A stretch of 64,000 nucleotides of DNA from Chryseobacterium indologenes (lineage in GTDB: Bacteria; Bacteroidota; Bacteroidia; Flavobacteriales; Weeksellaceae): the NCBI GenBank assembly GCA_001013295.1, contig LAZY01000030.1:124001-188000 (forward strand). The letters run 5' to 3'. The position numbers were made by a program, and so were the translations under genes. Shown here piece after piece: positions 8,002 to 16,685 of this stretch. The notes below the pieces were generated by a model. The model was not told where the DNA came from and did no database searches. It was given only the letters and a program-made list of their open reading frames with translations. The first letter of the stretch is position 1; each line of letters opens with the position of its first letter.

Positions 8002-9135
8002 TTATCTTTCAACAGATCTTTTCACAAAATCTACAAATGAGTTCCTGATCCTTCCCCAATTGTATTTCTCTTTAAATTCTTTCCTCGCATTAAGTGCATG
8101 CGTACGGTATAACTCAGGATTCTCTGCATAATTGATGATCAGTTCTGAAACTTCTTCTGCGTCCTGTGGATTCACCAGACGCCCAAAAGAAAGCGTTCCC
8201 ATATGTTCCCGAATTCCTTTCAGATCTGAATAAATTATCGGCTTTCCGGCTCCCATAAAATAAAAAAGTTTGATGGGCAAAGAGTGGTTATTCTCAAAAT
8301 TGATTTCTCTAAGATCGAAGCAAAGGTCTGCATCAGCAAATGCTTCTGTAAATTTCTCAAAAGAGGTCGGTTTTCTGATTTCAATATCGGTAAAAGAATA
8401 GTTTGTAAGTAATTCTGAGAAATAAATGCGGTCACTTTCCTGAGGTGCCGATCCTACAATTAAAATACTAACTTTTAGCATAGGAGCTTTTTGGCGGACC
8501 CCATCTACCGCTTTAAAGAAATTTCCTATTCCTTTATCTTTGGAAATCTGTCCTGTATAGCAAAGGCAAATGCTCCCGGCAACCGGTTCCTTGATACTTT
8601 CCTTAATATATTCTGGATCCGGATAATAAGGAAGGATCATCTGTTTTTTAAACCAAAAGAAATACGCTAAAGGAAATCTTTTTGTGGTTTCCCCGAAAAT
8701 AAAATGAGTACTCAGCCACCCGGCATAGAGCTGAATAAGAAAAAACTTCACTGCCTGGAAAATACGCACAGGAAACTTATAATTCTCTAGCATAGACATC
8801 GAAGGATACCATTCTGTAACATCATAAATACAGCTGATTTTTTTTGCTTTTACAAAGTTTTTTGCAGCCACTACTGCCAAAGGTTCGGAACAAATGATAG
8901 AGTCAGGCTGAAAAGCTTCACACACCCTTCTGAATGTCTCCGTTTTCTTTTCAATACTTTCTTCAAGAACGGCATAAGACTCAATCTCAATACCGTCGAT
9001 AATACCTTTATAGTCTGCATATAAACTGCATATTCTTACCTCATACCCATTATCTCTAAGAGCTTTCGCCTGATGATAAAAAATACGATCATCATTATAG
9101 CTGTGGGAAGTCGTTAAAAAAAGTACTTTAGGCAT
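8002..9135 (-). CDS. glycosyltransferase, GT-B fold (GT4-like)
   Basis: 377 residues from the ATG at 9135. I prefer this to the longer frame start at 9168 because MPKVLFLTTSHSYNDDRIFY is the typical GT-B opening. The N-terminal Rossmann half runs to about residue 190. The C-terminal half has LCYTGQISKDKGIGNFFKAV and FYFMGAGKPIIYSDLKGI, the donor-binding region of GT4 enzymes, and ends in a long helix (YNWGRIRNSFVDFVKRSV). The classical EX7E motif is not obvious. It is followed within 5 bases by the flippase gene, which suggests synthesis and export of the same lipid-linked glycan. Donor and acceptor sugars cannot be read. Confidence 0.85.
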   Translation of the reverse strand: MPKVLFLTTSHSYNDDRIFYHQAKALRDNGYEVRICSLYADYKGIIDGIEIESYAVLEESIEKKTETFRRVCEAFQPDSIICSEPLAVVAAKNFVKAKKISCIYDVTEWYPSMSMLENYKFPVRIFQAVKFFLIQLYAGWLSTHFIFGETTKRFPLAYFFWFKKQMILPYYPDPEYIKESIKEPVAGSICLCYTGQISKDKGIGNFFKAVDGVRQKAPMLKVSILIVGSAPQESDRIYFSELLTNYSFTDIEIRKPTSFEKFTEAFADADLCFDLREINFENNHSLPIKLFYFMGAGKPIIYSDLKGIREHMGTLSFGRLVNPQDAEEVSELIINYAENPELYRTHALNARKEFKEKYNWGRIRNSFVDFVKRSVER

Positions 9136-9177
9136 TAGTTTCTTACTCGAATCTGTACAAAGATACATTAAAACAAA

Positions 9178-9202
9178 AAAGTGGAAAACTCGTTTCCACT
9201 TT
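9178..9202 (-). terminator. terminator after the conserved small gene at 9235
   Basis: A perfect 10-bp stem, AAAGTGGAAA / TTTCCACTTT with a 5-base loop, is followed on the minus strand by TTTTTTGTTTT. It ends the operon running from mlaD and isolates the glycosyltransferase-flippase unit downstream. A second small hairpin (AAGCA/TGCTT, 9212-9226) precedes it. Confidence 0.85.
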
Positions 9203-9234
9203 ATGATTCATAAGCATTTTGTGCTTAATAACGT

Positions 9235-9723
9235 TTATTTTATAGAAGCCGCCCAGCTCTTCTCCAATGGAAGAAGGAAGTGGCTCAAAAAGTCAAGGTA
9301 AGTATTCTTGGAAAAATCAAACACCTGGATGCCATCCGAAAACTCTCCATTTCTCAGCTTTGTTTTAAAGTCTATCAGTTTTAACGTTTTTACTTCTCCG
9401 TTTTCAACAAAACTTGCTTTCATTCTGTCGAAAAGTCCCAACTGATATTCTTCATCAATCTCCCGCATTACTTTTCCTAAAGCATCAATGCTGCATCCGG
9501 AAGCCATTTCTTTTTCTTCGTCTACACAAACCACAATAAACTGGTTCTTTTCGATTTTAAAAGAAGAAGAAAGCGGTTTTCCATGAGCTGCCCACGTAGC
9601 AAGGAAGTCAAAAAGCTTTTCTGTAATCGCTTTAGCTTCTTTTGTTTCAAAAGGTCTTGAAGCCGGATATATAATGACTCTGTAGTCGTTGGTTTCTACA
9701 ATATTGGATTCTTCGATTTTCAT
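9235..9723 (-). CDS. conserved Bacteroidota protein, often mislabelled 'ABC transporter ATPase'
   Basis: 162 residues, cytoplasmic (no signal or membrane segment). From memory of flavobacterial annotations, proteins of this length with YPASRPF near the start, a WxAHGKPLSSSF block and a GCSIDALGKVMREI block carry the product name ABC transporter ATPase. There is no Walker A, signature or Walker B motif here, so that name cannot be right. Function unknown. It is the last gene of the run mlaD, Fe-S proteins, membrane protein, and lies about 100 bases after the membrane-protein gene. Confidence 0.7.
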   Translation of the reverse strand: MKIEESNIVETNDYRVIIYPASRPFETKEAKAITEKLFDFLATWAAHGKPLSSSFKIEKNQFIVVCVDEEKEMASGCSIDALGKVMREIDEEYQLGLFDRMKASFVENGEVKTLKLIDFKTKLRNGEFSDGIQVFDFSKNTYLDFLSHFLLPLEKSWAASIK

Positions 9724-9824
9724 AATGTAAATAGTATTTAAAGACTATGCGATCATTATTTTCCTATCTCTTTACAAGACAGGAAATTCTGTGATTTCAT
9801 ACCCTATCAATTCAGGATATAAAA

Positions 9825-10961
9825 TTACACAATTTTCTCGAGTTTAAGATCATTGTATTTTCTGCTCAGAACATATAGCATCATAATAAACAGCGGAAAA
9901 ATAAACGGAAAGAAAAATCTCAGTGCTGCAGATTGCGGAAAGAAAAAGAATTTGATATAGACATTCACAAGGAAAAGAACGGCAATCATTCTCACCCATA
10001 CATCTTTTGACTTCCAGAAAATCACTCCGATCATAATGGAAACGGATAAGGTCACCTTTTTAAAATAGATGATTTTAATGTAAATGATCTCCAGATAATC
10101 CATTAAACTCAGTTTAACAGGATGAGTGGAAATAATGGGTCTTCTGTCTATAAATGTATCATAAAAAACATCTTTCCATCCCGGATAATGGTAAAATTTA
10201 ATAATAGCCAGGTACATCACCAATAGAACGCTTCCCTGAACGACATAGGAAATATCAATTTTCTTTTCGTTAAAATAATAGAACAGGAAAACGGCCATTA
10301 TATACGTCAGGGTAAAGGTAATATAGTCCGGACGGATAAACGTGATGGTAAAAAGGAGCACAAACATTCCCCATTTGCTCCAGTTCTTAATTAACCCAAT
10401 AATAAAGATCAGAATAAACTGAAAAATGAACATATCCGGTGTTGAAACAGTGGCCATGTACGTCATTGGAGGTAAAAGCATCGCCACAACTGTGAGCAAA
10501 ACGGCAAGCCAGTATTTTTTCGGAAACAAGAGCTTCAGGATGTAAAAAAACAACAGCCCTGAAATAAAGTAGGAAATAAGACTGACCCCCAGAACCGACA
10601 TTGGTGGGCTCACTCCGAGTTTATAAAAAAGGGTAATAACAAGAATATACCCTACTTTGATCTGAAAATAGGGTAACTGTTCTGTAAAAGACTGGGTATT
10701 TTTGGTGAAATACTGCCTTGGTATATCCCACGGCTTTACGCCGATAACGTCTGCATAATGTTCTGCAGGAGCTTCTTTTTTTATTTCTTCATAGGTAATG
10801 ATCCGTACTTTATCCGGTGAATCCGGAAATTCGGAAGTGTACATACACCCCAGATAGCCCGGCATGTCCCAGTCATATACCCTGTTGTTGTAATTCCAGA
10901 TGGTAAGACAGGTAAGGATTGACAGTACAAACAAAAAGGAGATCCCCCATTTTAGTTTCAT
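9825..10961 (-). CDS. multi-pass membrane protein, GT-C-like, unassigned
   Basis: 378 residues. One N-terminal segment (residues about 5-22) is followed by an extracytoplasmic stretch of about 70 residues containing YDWDMPGYLG, then some nine more hydrophobic segments. An acidic motif in the first loop after TM1 is typical of GT-C glycosyltransferases that use polyprenyl-phosphate sugars, so the WDMPGY motif is suggestive, but I cannot place it in a family. It starts 17 bases after the Fe-S protein gene and is probably co-transcribed with it. Confidence 0.6.
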   Translation of the reverse strand: MKLKWGISFLFVLSILTCLTIWNYNNRVYDWDMPGYLGCMYTSEFPDSPDKVRIITYEEIKKEAPAEHYADVIGVKPWDIPRQYFTKNTQSFTEQLPYFQIKVGYILVITLFYKLGVSPPMSVLGVSLISYFISGLLFFYILKLLFPKKYWLAVLLTVVAMLLPPMTYMATVSTPDMFIFQFILIFIIGLIKNWSKWGMFVLLFTITFIRPDYITFTLTYIMAVFLFYYFNEKKIDISYVVQGSVLLVMYLAIIKFYHYPGWKDVFYDTFIDRRPIISTHPVKLSLMDYLEIIYIKIIYFKKVTLSVSIMIGVIFWKSKDVWVRMIAVLFLVNVYIKFFFFPQSAALRFFFPFIFPLFIMMLYVLSRKYNDLKLEKIV

Positions 10962-10978
10962 AGAGCTGTGTAAGATGA

Positions 10979-11764
10979 TTATAAATCTTCTGCTTCAGCA
11001 AGAAGTTCAACAATATCTTTTACGGCAACTTCTGTATTTTTGTTAAAGTGCTTTACACCGTCTGTCATCATCGTGTTACAGAAAGGACATCCTGTTGCAA
11101 TGACTTTAGGTTCAAAGGATAAAGCTTCTTCTGTTCTTTCAATATTGATGTCTTTGTTTCCTTTTTCAGGTTCTTTAAACATCTGTGCACCTCCTGCTCC
11201 ACAGCAAAGTCCGTTGGTTTTGCAACGCTTCATCTCTACAAGCTCTGCATCCAGCTTTTCAAGCAACATTCTTGGCGCTTCATATTCATCATTGGCACGT
11301 CCCAGGTAACATGGATCATGGAAAGTAATTTTCTTCCCTTTGAATGCTCCCCCTTCGATTTTCAATCTTCCTTCTTCCATTAAGGTCTTAAGGAATTGCG
11401 TATGGTGTACCACTTCAAAGTGTCCTCCTAAGCTTGGATATTCATTTTTAAGGGTATTGAAACAGTGTGGGCAAGCCGTTACGATCTTTTTTACTTCGTA
11501 GGCATTCAATACTTCAATATTGGTAAGGGCCATCATCTGGAAGACAAATTCGTTTCCAGCTCTTTTCGCAGGATCTCCGGTACAGCTTTCTTCCTGTCCC
11601 AATACAGCAAATTCAACTCCTATTTTATTTAATATCTTGCAAAATGCTTTTGTAATTTTTTTAGCACGGTCATCGAAACTTCCCGCACATCCAACCCAGA
11701 ATAAAACTTCCGGAGCTTTTCCTTCGGCAGCATATTCTGCCATTGTTTTTATATTGAAATCCAT
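10979..11764 (-). CDS. CCG-domain (Fe-S)-binding protein, HdrB/LutA-like
   Basis: 261 residues with two cysteine-rich CCG repeats. The first has WVGCAGSFDDRAKK and ACPHCFNTL; the second has HDPCYLGRANDEYEAPR, GLCCGAGGAQMF and GCPFCNTMM. This domain binds a noncubane or [4Fe-4S] cluster in HdrB, LutA, GlpC and DsrK relatives and passes electrons to or from a partner. The upstream gene encodes a membrane protein with two 4Fe-4S motifs, so the two form a split version of the fused DsrK/GlpC-type module. The physiological donor and acceptor are unknown; a link to the quinone pool is likely. Confidence 0.85.
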   Translation of the reverse strand: MDFNIKTMAEYAAEGKAPEVLFWVGCAGSFDDRAKKITKAFCKILNKIGVEFAVLGQEESCTGDPAKRAGNEFVFQMMALTNIEVLNAYEVKKIVTACPHCFNTLKNEYPSLGGHFEVVHHTQFLKTLMEEGRLKIEGGAFKGKKITFHDPCYLGRANDEYEAPRMLLEKLDAELVEMKRCKTNGLCCGAGGAQMFKEPEKGNKDINIERTEEALSFEPKVIATGCPFCNTMMTDGVKHFNKNTEVAVKDIVELLAEAEDL

Positions 11765-11780
11765 TCTAAATCAAATTTAT

Positions 11781-11846
11781 CAATATACCAATGTAACAGC
11801 TTACCAATGATTGTTACATCGTTACATTATTTTACATTGTTACATT
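11781..11846. repeat. degenerate tandem ATGTAAC microrepeat
   Basis: In the 80-base gap between the two Fe-S genes, GTTACAT occurs at 11813-11819, 11821-11827 and 11839-11845, with TTTACAT at 11831-11837. The inverted form ATGTAAC lies at 11791-11797. On the coding (minus) strand this reads as ATGTAAC units about 8-10 bases apart. The distal inverted copy can pair with the others to form alternative hairpins. Confidence 0.7.
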
Positions 11847-13182
11847 AATTTTCATTGGCCCAGTTCAGACGGTCTGCCTGGTTATACTGCCAAGGAGCCG
11901 CATTGTTTTCCACATTGGTCATCATCAGGTTCAGTTCCTGTGGAGCAGCAGACTGTTCCATCACCAGGAATCTTCTCATTTCAAAGATAATGGAAAGCGG
12001 GTCAAGCAGTACCGGGCAAGCATCTGTACAGGCATTACATGTGGTACAAGCCCAAAGTTCTTCTTTTGTGATATAGTCGTTCAGTAATTTCTTACCGTCA
12101 TCAACAAATTTTCCGTTCTTATCAATGTTTCTTCCCACTTCTTCCAGTCGGTCTCTGGTTTTCATCAGGATCAGTCTCGGAGAAAGTTTTTTACCCGTGA
12201 TATTCGCCGGACAAACGGAAGTACAACGTCCGCACTCTGTACAGGAATAGGCATTCAGCAATTGTACCTGGTTCAGGTCAAAAATATCTTCTGCCCCAAA
12301 TTTAGAAGGCACCTCTGCTTCTGCACCTTCAGCCGGAGCGGCGTAAGGATCTGCATTCGGGTCCATCATCAGCTTGATCTCTTTGGTTACGGAATCAAGA
12401 TTGTTGAATTTTCCTTTTTTATCAAGGTTGGCATACCATGTACTTGGAAACGCCAGGATAATGTGTAAATGTTTTGAATAGTATAGGTAGTTCATGAAGA
12501 ACAGAATTCCTACAAAGTGGAACCACCATGCTCCTTTTTCTGTAAAATGTAAAAATCCGCTATCAAAATTGAAGATTTCCAAAAACGGAACCAATGTCAT
12601 TTCACTAATCGGGAAGCTTCCATGTTCAGGAAATATACCTCTCGATTGTAAAATAAAATCTGAAGCATTCATCATGAAGAAAGCCATCATCAGAGCGAAT
12701 TCAATGATCAAAATCCAGTTTGCATCATTTTTCGGCCATCCGAAAAGTTCTTTCATCGTCAATCTCTTCACTCCGTAAAAATTTCTACGAATAAAGAAAA
12801 TAACAACCCCAATCACCACTAAAAGTGCCAAAACTTCTAATGTTGCTGTAAAGAAATTATAAAATGTATGTCCGAAAATACTTGATAAAAATCGGTGTGT
12901 ACCAAATATTCCATCAACAACAATTTCTATTAACTCAATATTAATAATCACAAAACCTACATATACAAAAAGGTGTAAAACTCCTGCAACAGGACGTGCT
13001 GTCATTTTACTCTGTCCCATGGCTACACGAGCCATCGTTTCCCAACGTTCTCCTTTTCTGTCGTTTCTATTGATTTCGTGACCTAACCTGATATTTCTGT
13101 AGATCTTCTGCAGGCTTTTGGCAAACAGCCCAAATCCGGCTACTAATAAAATCAGGAAAATAATGTTATCGATGTACTGCAT
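11845..13182 (-). CDS. membrane (Fe-S)-binding protein with nitrate-reductase-gamma-like domain
   Basis: 445 residues. The N-terminal 250 or so residues have about six hydrophobic segments like the NarI/DsrM type quinone-reactive subunit. The C-terminal third is soluble with two ferredoxin-type motifs, CTECGRCTSVCP and CTTCNACTDACP (each C-x2-C-x2-C-x3-CP). It would take electrons between the membrane quinone pool and the CCG protein encoded next. It starts 8 bases after mlaD, an arrangement I believe is conserved in flavobacteria, so co-transcription is likely. No catalytic subunit is present, so the substrate is unknown. Confidence 0.85.
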   Translation of the reverse strand: MQYIDNIIFLILLVAGFGLFAKSLQKIYRNIRLGHEINRNDRKGERWETMARVAMGQSKMTARPVAGVLHLFVYVGFVIINIELIEIVVDGIFGTHRFLSSIFGHTFYNFFTATLEVLALLVVIGVVIFFIRRNFYGVKRLTMKELFGWPKNDANWILIIEFALMMAFFMMNASDFILQSRGIFPEHGSFPISEMTLVPFLEIFNFDSGFLHFTEKGAWWFHFVGILFFMNYLYYSKHLHIILAFPSTWYANLDKKGKFNNLDSVTKEIKLMMDPNADPYAAPAEGAEAEVPSKFGAEDIFDLNQVQLLNAYSCTECGRCTSVCPANITGKKLSPRLILMKTRDRLEEVGRNIDKNGKFVDDGKKLLNDYITKEELWACTTCNACTDACPVLLDPLSIIFEMRRFLVMEQSAAPQELNLMMTNVENNAAPWQYNQADRLNWANEN

Positions 13183-13190
13183 AAGGCGTA

Positions 13191-14141
13191 TTAGTCTTTA
13201 TTGTTTTTACCGAAAACCGAGAAATTGATATATCTCTTAGGATTCGCTTTCATATCTTCGATCAATGAATTTAGATTAGTAGATGCTGAATTCAGATTAT
13301 TATAAAGCTGATCATCTTTCATCAGTTTACCTAAACTTCCCTCTCCTTTGTCAATTCCACCAATCACCTGATTAAGCTTTCCTACCGTAGCATCCAAATT
13401 TGCAATCGTTGAGTTCAATTGTTTTGTATCAATGCTTTGGGCAAGATTTCCGTATTTATCCAACGTTACTTTTCCACTTTGCATCGTAAGACTTGCATCA
13501 TCCAGTACTTTCTGAAGTTTCGGATCATTATGTCCTACCAGGCTGTTTACGCTTCCTGCTGTAGTCTGTAATGCACTTACCGTTTTATTAAGATTGGACA
13601 ACAAAGCTTTGATTTCTGCTCTGTTTTGAGCATCTACAAGCATATTGGCATTCGTCATCAGAGAGTCTACTCTATGAAGAACAACCTGTAGCTGATCTTT
13701 CACGGGTCCTACCTGAGAAGAAAGGCTTCCCAATGTTCCCAGTTTGAAAGCACCTTTCAGGGTATCGCCGTCTTTTGCAGTCGCCCCACCGTACATAAGG
13801 TTTACCCTCATCTCTTTTCCGGACATTAAGCCAGGTTCAAAGATTTCCAGTGTAGAGTTTTTTGAAAATTCGAATTTGTTGTCAATTGTAATTTTTACCA
13901 CAAAAGTAATTTTACCGTCTTTTGCCGTTTGAGGAATGATCTTATCCACCTGTCCCACTTTCAGACCGTTAATAGAAACGGCCGCAGACTGTGCAAGACC
14001 TTCTACGTTGTCATACTTTGCGTAAAATATATTATCGGTAGTAAAAAGGCTTTTCCCTTTCATGAATTGAAACAACACCACAAAGCCTACAATAGCCAGA
14101 AGTGCGATCACACCAGCTTTTAATTCTTTACTGAACTTCAC
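13191..14141 (-). CDS. mlaD: MCE/MlaD-family lipid-transport substrate-binding protein
   Basis: 316 residues. A single N-terminal membrane segment (GVIALLAIVGFVVLFQFMKG) anchors the protein. The MCE domain follows (YAKYDNVEGLAQSAAVSING, residues about 40-115), then a long helical C-terminal region (residues 135-300) that would form the needle or tunnel in the hexamer. MlaD-type proteins bind phospholipid in the periplasm and work with the MlaE permease and MlaF ATPase. Those two are encoded here at 30914-32475, some 17 kb away and on the other strand, and are the probable partners. The gene heads the operon that continues into the two Fe-S proteins. Confidence 0.9.
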   Translation of the reverse strand: MKFSKELKAGVIALLAIVGFVVLFQFMKGKSLFTTDNIFYAKYDNVEGLAQSAAVSINGLKVGQVDKIIPQTAKDGKITFVVKITIDNKFEFSKNSTLEIFEPGLMSGKEMRVNLMYGGATAKDGDTLKGAFKLGTLGSLSSQVGPVKDQLQVVLHRVDSLMTNANMLVDAQNRAEIKALLSNLNKTVSALQTTAGSVNSLVGHNDPKLQKVLDDASLTMQSGKVTLDKYGNLAQSIDTKQLNSTIANLDATVGKLNQVIGGIDKGEGSLGKLMKDDQLYNNLNSASTNLNSLIEDMKANPKRYINFSVFGKNNKD

Positions 14142-14220
14142 TTGCTAATTTTTTTCTAATAAGCAAATATAATACATTTTAAATAAATCTTTTCTCTTAT
14201 TGTTCTGCGTTAAATACAAA

Positions 14221-14251
14221 AAAAAGCGACAAAAAATTTTGTCGCTTTTTT
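14221..14251. terminator. terminator after the PpiD-like gene
   Basis: AAAAAGCGACAAAA / TTTTGTCGCTTTTT forms a 14-bp stem with a 2-base centre and T runs on both sides. It lies downstream of the minus-strand foldase gene, between it and the mlaD promoter region. Confidence 0.88.
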
Positions 14252-14271
14252 ATATCTGTAAAATGTATTTC

Positions 14272-16425
14272 TTACTGTTGCTGATTTCCGATCTTATTCC
14301 AGATTTCGATTCTGAAATCTTCAATATCAGCATTGTCCTGAAGGCTCTTCATCCAAGCCTGTCCGAACATTCCTGCATTTCTTTGAGTAATAGACTCAGT
14401 AAACTGCTTAAGGTCTCCAGGTTGTTTGTTTACCGTTTCAGATTTTTTGATCAGAACGTATACTCCTGTTCCACCTTCAACCGGGTTAGAAAGTTTACCT
14501 TTTGCAACACCGAATGCTGCACCGGCTACTTTAGGCTCCATAGCTCCAGCTACTGAAGGGTTCAATAGGTTTACCTGAGCAGATTGTTTTGAAGTGGCAA
14601 ATAATTTAGCAATCTGATCTAAGTTTGATGCTTTCGCTCCAGCAATTTTATCAGAGATCTGTTTTGCTGCCAATTTATTTTTAACAATTACTTCGATCTG
14701 GTCTCTTACCGATTCAGGATCTGCAAGACCTGCTTCCTGTTTTCCGTTAAGATAAACTACAATTTTATCACCTGTTCCGTCTACAGTGAAAAGTTCAGTA
14801 TCTCCTTTAGATCTTTTCTTATCGAAAGCCCAAGCAAGGATCTCACCGTCTTTTTCTGTACCTAAGCCCTGAAGCTGACCTTCAAATCTTTTAGCCGCTT
14901 TAGGATTAGTGAACTGATAATTATCTTTCTTAGCAATATTCACGAAATCGTTGAAAGATTTCCCTTGAATCTGCTGAATGAATTTTCTTGATTTTTTGTC
15001 TGTTTCAGCTTCAGTAGCGTCTGAAGGTTTAATTGCTTTCACTAGGTTCGCAACTTTATACCCCATTGATCCTGATTTCTTATCTTCAATATTGATGATA
15101 TGGTAACCGAACTGAGTTTCTACCACTCCTGTAGCTCCTTTAGGGTTGTTAGCAAGGTAAGTAAGGAATTCCGGAACGAAAGGCGTCTCTGGAGTTGTCC
15201 AACCTAGGCTACCTCCCTGAGCAGCTGAATTAGGATCGTTAGAAAGTTTAAGGAATTCTGTAAATTTAGCAGGAGTAGCTTTTACAATCGCTCCGATAGA
15301 GTCTGCCAATTTCTTAGCCTGCTCTTTGGATCTTGTTACTCCTTCACCTGCAGGGCTTCCTTTGAATGCAATAAGGATATGTCTTGATAAAGTAGAATCT
15401 GAAGTCTTTTTACCTACAAGTTTAGAAACTACATAGAAATCCTGCTCTTTATACGGACCGAAAGTCTGTCCTACCGCTGCAGTAGCAATCTGACCCTGTA
15501 TTGTAGCCGGCAATTGAGTAGGCTTCACATATTGAGGATTGAAAGGCATATCAGAGTTCGCCATTACAAACATAGAATCGTTTTTCGTATTCTGGAAGTT
15601 TTCAGCACCTCCGCTTGCATCAGTTCCTCCTGAGTATAGTTTTGTAATTTCTTTCAATGCTGCTGCATCATCTGCTGCACTAGGCTTCGATGGGAAATAT
15701 ACGATACCGATATTTCTGCTTGGCTCTGCTTTGAACATTACTGGGTGCTTCTTGATGTAATCAGCAAGATCCTGTGTAGTCACATTGATCTTTGTTTTCT
15801 GAAGATAAGCTGCATAATCAACTTTTACGAAGTCGATGTCAGCAAGCTGATCTCTCTGCTTCATCAATTCTTCAGCTTCTTTCTTACCTGTAGTAATCCC
15901 TGCTGAAATATTGGAAAACACCTGTCTTGCCATCAGTCTGTACTCAATAGTCTTTCTTGTTTTCAACCATTGAGAATATCCCTGAGGATTGGTGTTTTGT
16001 AATGTTTCAATTTCTTTTTTAAGATCTTGAGTTTTAAAGTTTCCTTTCTCATCAAAGAACTGCTGGTTCTGAGCAAACATCTGATCGTACTGGATCTGAC
16101 TCCAGAAATAATCATCCGTCATTTCAAAGCCCAATTTTTCAAATTGCTGTTTGATAAGTTTGGATTGTACAAGTAACTGCCACGCCTGCTCTTCAAGACC
16201 GTTCTTTGGACGACCTTGCTGCTCAGCCTGTTGCTGCAACACGAAAAGCTGATCATTGAACTCTTCGCGGGTGATCTTCTCACCATTTACTTTTCCTAAA
16301 ACGTCAGGATTTTTACCAAAAACCTTGTCGATACTATCGGGGTTTACCAGGAACGCCAAAAGCGCTAAGGCTATTACTCCCATTAAAAGCCAAGGCTTAC
16401 TCCTAATCTGTCCTAAAATTGCCAT
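14272..16425 (-). CDS. PpiD-like membrane-anchored periplasmic peptidyl-prolyl isomerase
   Basis: 717 residues. One N-terminal membrane anchor (WLLMGVIALALLAFLV) is followed by a SurA_N-type helical chaperone region (residues about 35-200). A parvulin domain lies near residues 345-455 (RHILIAFKGS, AAQGGSLGWT, FGYHIINIEDKKSG). A second, more divergent region to the C-terminus probably completes the chaperone body. The architecture matches PpiD/SurA-type foldases that help outer-membrane proteins across the periplasm. It is divergent from lon, which suggests envelope and cytoplasmic quality control share this promoter region. The 254-base gap upstream contains a TATTTTCG -7-like element near 16465. 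Confidence 0.92.
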   Translation of the reverse strand: MAILGQIRSKPWLLMGVIALALLAFLVNPDSIDKVFGKNPDVLGKVNGEKITREEFNDQLFVLQQQAEQQGRPKNGLEEQAWQLLVQSKLIKQQFEKLGFEMTDDYFWSQIQYDQMFAQNQQFFDEKGNFKTQDLKKEIETLQNTNPQGYSQWLKTRKTIEYRLMARQVFSNISAGITTGKKEAEELMKQRDQLADIDFVKVDYAAYLQKTKINVTTQDLADYIKKHPVMFKAEPSRNIGIVYFPSKPSAADDAAALKEITKLYSGGTDASGGAENFQNTKNDSMFVMANSDMPFNPQYVKPTQLPATIQGQIATAAVGQTFGPYKEQDFYVVSKLVGKKTSDSTLSRHILIAFKGSPAGEGVTRSKEQAKKLADSIGAIVKATPAKFTEFLKLSNDPNSAAQGGSLGWTTPETPFVPEFLTYLANNPKGATGVVETQFGYHIINIEDKKSGSMGYKVANLVKAIKPSDATEAETDKKSRKFIQQIQGKSFNDFVNIAKKDNYQFTNPKAAKRFEGQLQGLGTEKDGEILAWAFDKKRSKGDTELFTVDGTGDKIVVYLNGKQEAGLADPESVRDQIEVIVKNKLAAKQISDKIAGAKASNLDQIAKLFATSKQSAQVNLLNPSVAGAMEPKVAGAAFGVAKGKLSNPVEGGTGVYVLIKKSETVNKQPGDLKQFTESITQRNAGMFGQAWMKSLQDNADIEDFRIEIWNKIGNQQQ

Positions 16426-16659
16426 TTTATAAATTATAGTTTTTTATCAGTTTGCGAAAATACACATTTTTAAGAAATTACAGAAACAGAAGTTCTTTAT
16501 TTTGATTTTTAATCCAAAGATTATTAAAAAAAGGAAATTTTGACCGTATTTTTTAGCAAAAAACAAATGGCATAAGTATTGTGCATATTTTAAATATTAT
16601 AATATACTCCACGTTTTCAAAGCATATTATAAGAAATCCTTTTAACGATAAAAAACGAA

Positions 16660-16676
16660 AATGACAATTTGTCATT
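16660..16676. promoter_or_regulatory. palindrome immediately upstream of lon
   Basis: AATGACAATTTGTCATT is a perfect 8-bp inverted repeat around one central base, ending 9 bases before the lon ATG. It could be a repressor operator or, in the mRNA, a 7-bp hairpin covering the ribosome entry site. Function is inferred from position only. Confidence 0.45.
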
Positions 16677-16685
16677 CGATTGACT

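Noticed and set aside
16680..16685. In-frame TTG start two codons before the lon ATG
   Set aside because: ATG at 16686 is the stronger start and leaves the palindrome fully upstream.
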